From Desulfobacterales bacterium (GTDB taxonomy: Bacteria; Desulfobacterota; Desulfobacteria; Desulfobacterales; C00003106): DNA of 5,483 nucleotides. The notes below the pieces were generated by a model. The model was not told the origin of the DNA and did not search any database. It saw only the letters and a program-made list of their open reading frames with translations. Position 1 is the first letter of the stretch, and each line of letters starts with the position of its first letter. Below are positions 5,221 through 5,483 of the stretch, piece by piece. The stretch spans positions 1 to 5,483 of the forward strand of contig JAUWMN010000139.1 of the NCBI GenBank assembly GCA_030613165.1. Direction: 5' to 3'. The position numbers and the translations under genes are program-made.

Positions 5221-5374
5221 TCAAGTGCGTCCAAAATGATCATGAAGTGAACAAGGGAGACTTTTTACAAATCCATCACTTTTGGTATATTGAAAAAATT
5301 TATTGCTATTAAAAGATTTATTAGCTGTCTTGCAAGCCGTTAAATCAGAGAGGATTCGAATAGGGAGAAATTCT
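5221..5374. other. AT-rich intergenic stretch with no assigned function
   Basis: The gene-free stretch between cheW and the gene at the window edge runs from 5040 to 5374. Its left part holds the cheW leader, the sigma-28-like promoter and the coding-like remnant. In this right part I see only AT-rich sequence with runs such as GACTTTTTAC and AAAAAATTTATTG. An ATGAAGTGAAC (5242-5252) also occurs just after acpS (2240-2250). No clear promoter, terminator or RNA gene stands out. Confidence 0.4.
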
Positions 5375-5483
5375 TCATGCCCCGAGAAGCCTTAGCTGTT
5401 CTGGTGTAAGATACCAGTATAAAACGCCTGAATGGGTCGGAAGCGTTTCAACATCAATTCGGCATACACCCCCCATCTGAAAG
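5375..5483 (-). CDS. C-terminal end of an unidentified protein, partial
   Basis: The minus strand is open from the window edge (5482) to a TGA at 5377-5375 and gives 35 residues with a coding-like composition, ending THSGVLYWYLTPEQLRLLGA. The start lies outside the window. The segment LYWYLTPEQL recalls the end of some phage-type tyrosine recombinases. In those the catalytic Tyr sits in a TYWYL segment followed a few residues later by PEL, and a run beginning LPTLS precedes it. Here LPTHSG is followed almost at once by YWYL, so the GH-containing part would be missing. It may be a shortened recombinase remnant or something unrelated. If it is a recombinase, it would fit the repeat-rich surroundings. 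The open frame itself is clear; the family is only a weak guess. Confidence 0.35.
   Translation of the reverse strand, partial: FQMGGVCRIDVETLPTHSGVLYWYLTPEQLRLLGA

Noticed and set aside
5179..5453. AAGCGTTTCAACA present at 5179-5191 and 5441-5453
   Set aside because: A single 13-base match in a window this size is not far from chance, and the two copies lie in different frames with no further similarity around them.

Overview
This 5.5 kb window looks like chromosomal sequence from a Gram-negative, flagellated or chemotactic bacterium. A deltaproteobacterium (Desulfobacterota, perhaps Desulfobacterales-like) is my best guess. That rests on the gene order pdxJ-acpS-nnr-tsaE, the moderate GC content and the many small palindromic and tandem repeats between genes. 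It is an inference; no rRNA or other lineage marker is present.

Layout: the window opens in the 3' end of pdxJ (vitamin B6 synthesis, +). A minus-strand gene for a GAF-GGDEF protein (c-di-GMP type signalling) follows. It is bracketed by two related palindromic repeats of about 140 bp. Next, on the + strand, come acpS (acyl carrier protein activation), nnr (repair of damaged NAD(P)H) and tsaE (tRNA t6A modification). pdxJ, acpS, nnr and tsaE form a familiar housekeeping run, so the GGDEF gene looks inserted into it. cheW follows on the minus strand and overlaps the 3' end of tsaE tail to tail. Upstream of cheW lie a sigma-28-like promoter, a short coding-like remnant and, at the window edge, the C-terminal end of an unidentified minus-strand protein.

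How the genes work together: AcpS, Nnr and TsaE are unrelated enzymes of core maintenance that are probably co-transcribed from a sigma-70-like promoter upstream of acpS. The GGDEF protein and CheW both belong to signalling and motility, but they are separated by the housekeeping genes and are probably controlled independently.

The most distinctive feature is that every junction here has been reworked by repeats or overlap. Palindromic elements lie on both sides of the GGDEF gene. An AAGTGCCTAAAG repeat cluster with a 19-bp hairpin separates acpS and nnr. Two heptanucleotide arrays supply coding sequence to the end of nnr and the start of tsaE. tsaE then reads 23 codons antisense into cheW. 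I found no CRISPR array, no RNA gene and no clearly new multi-gene system.
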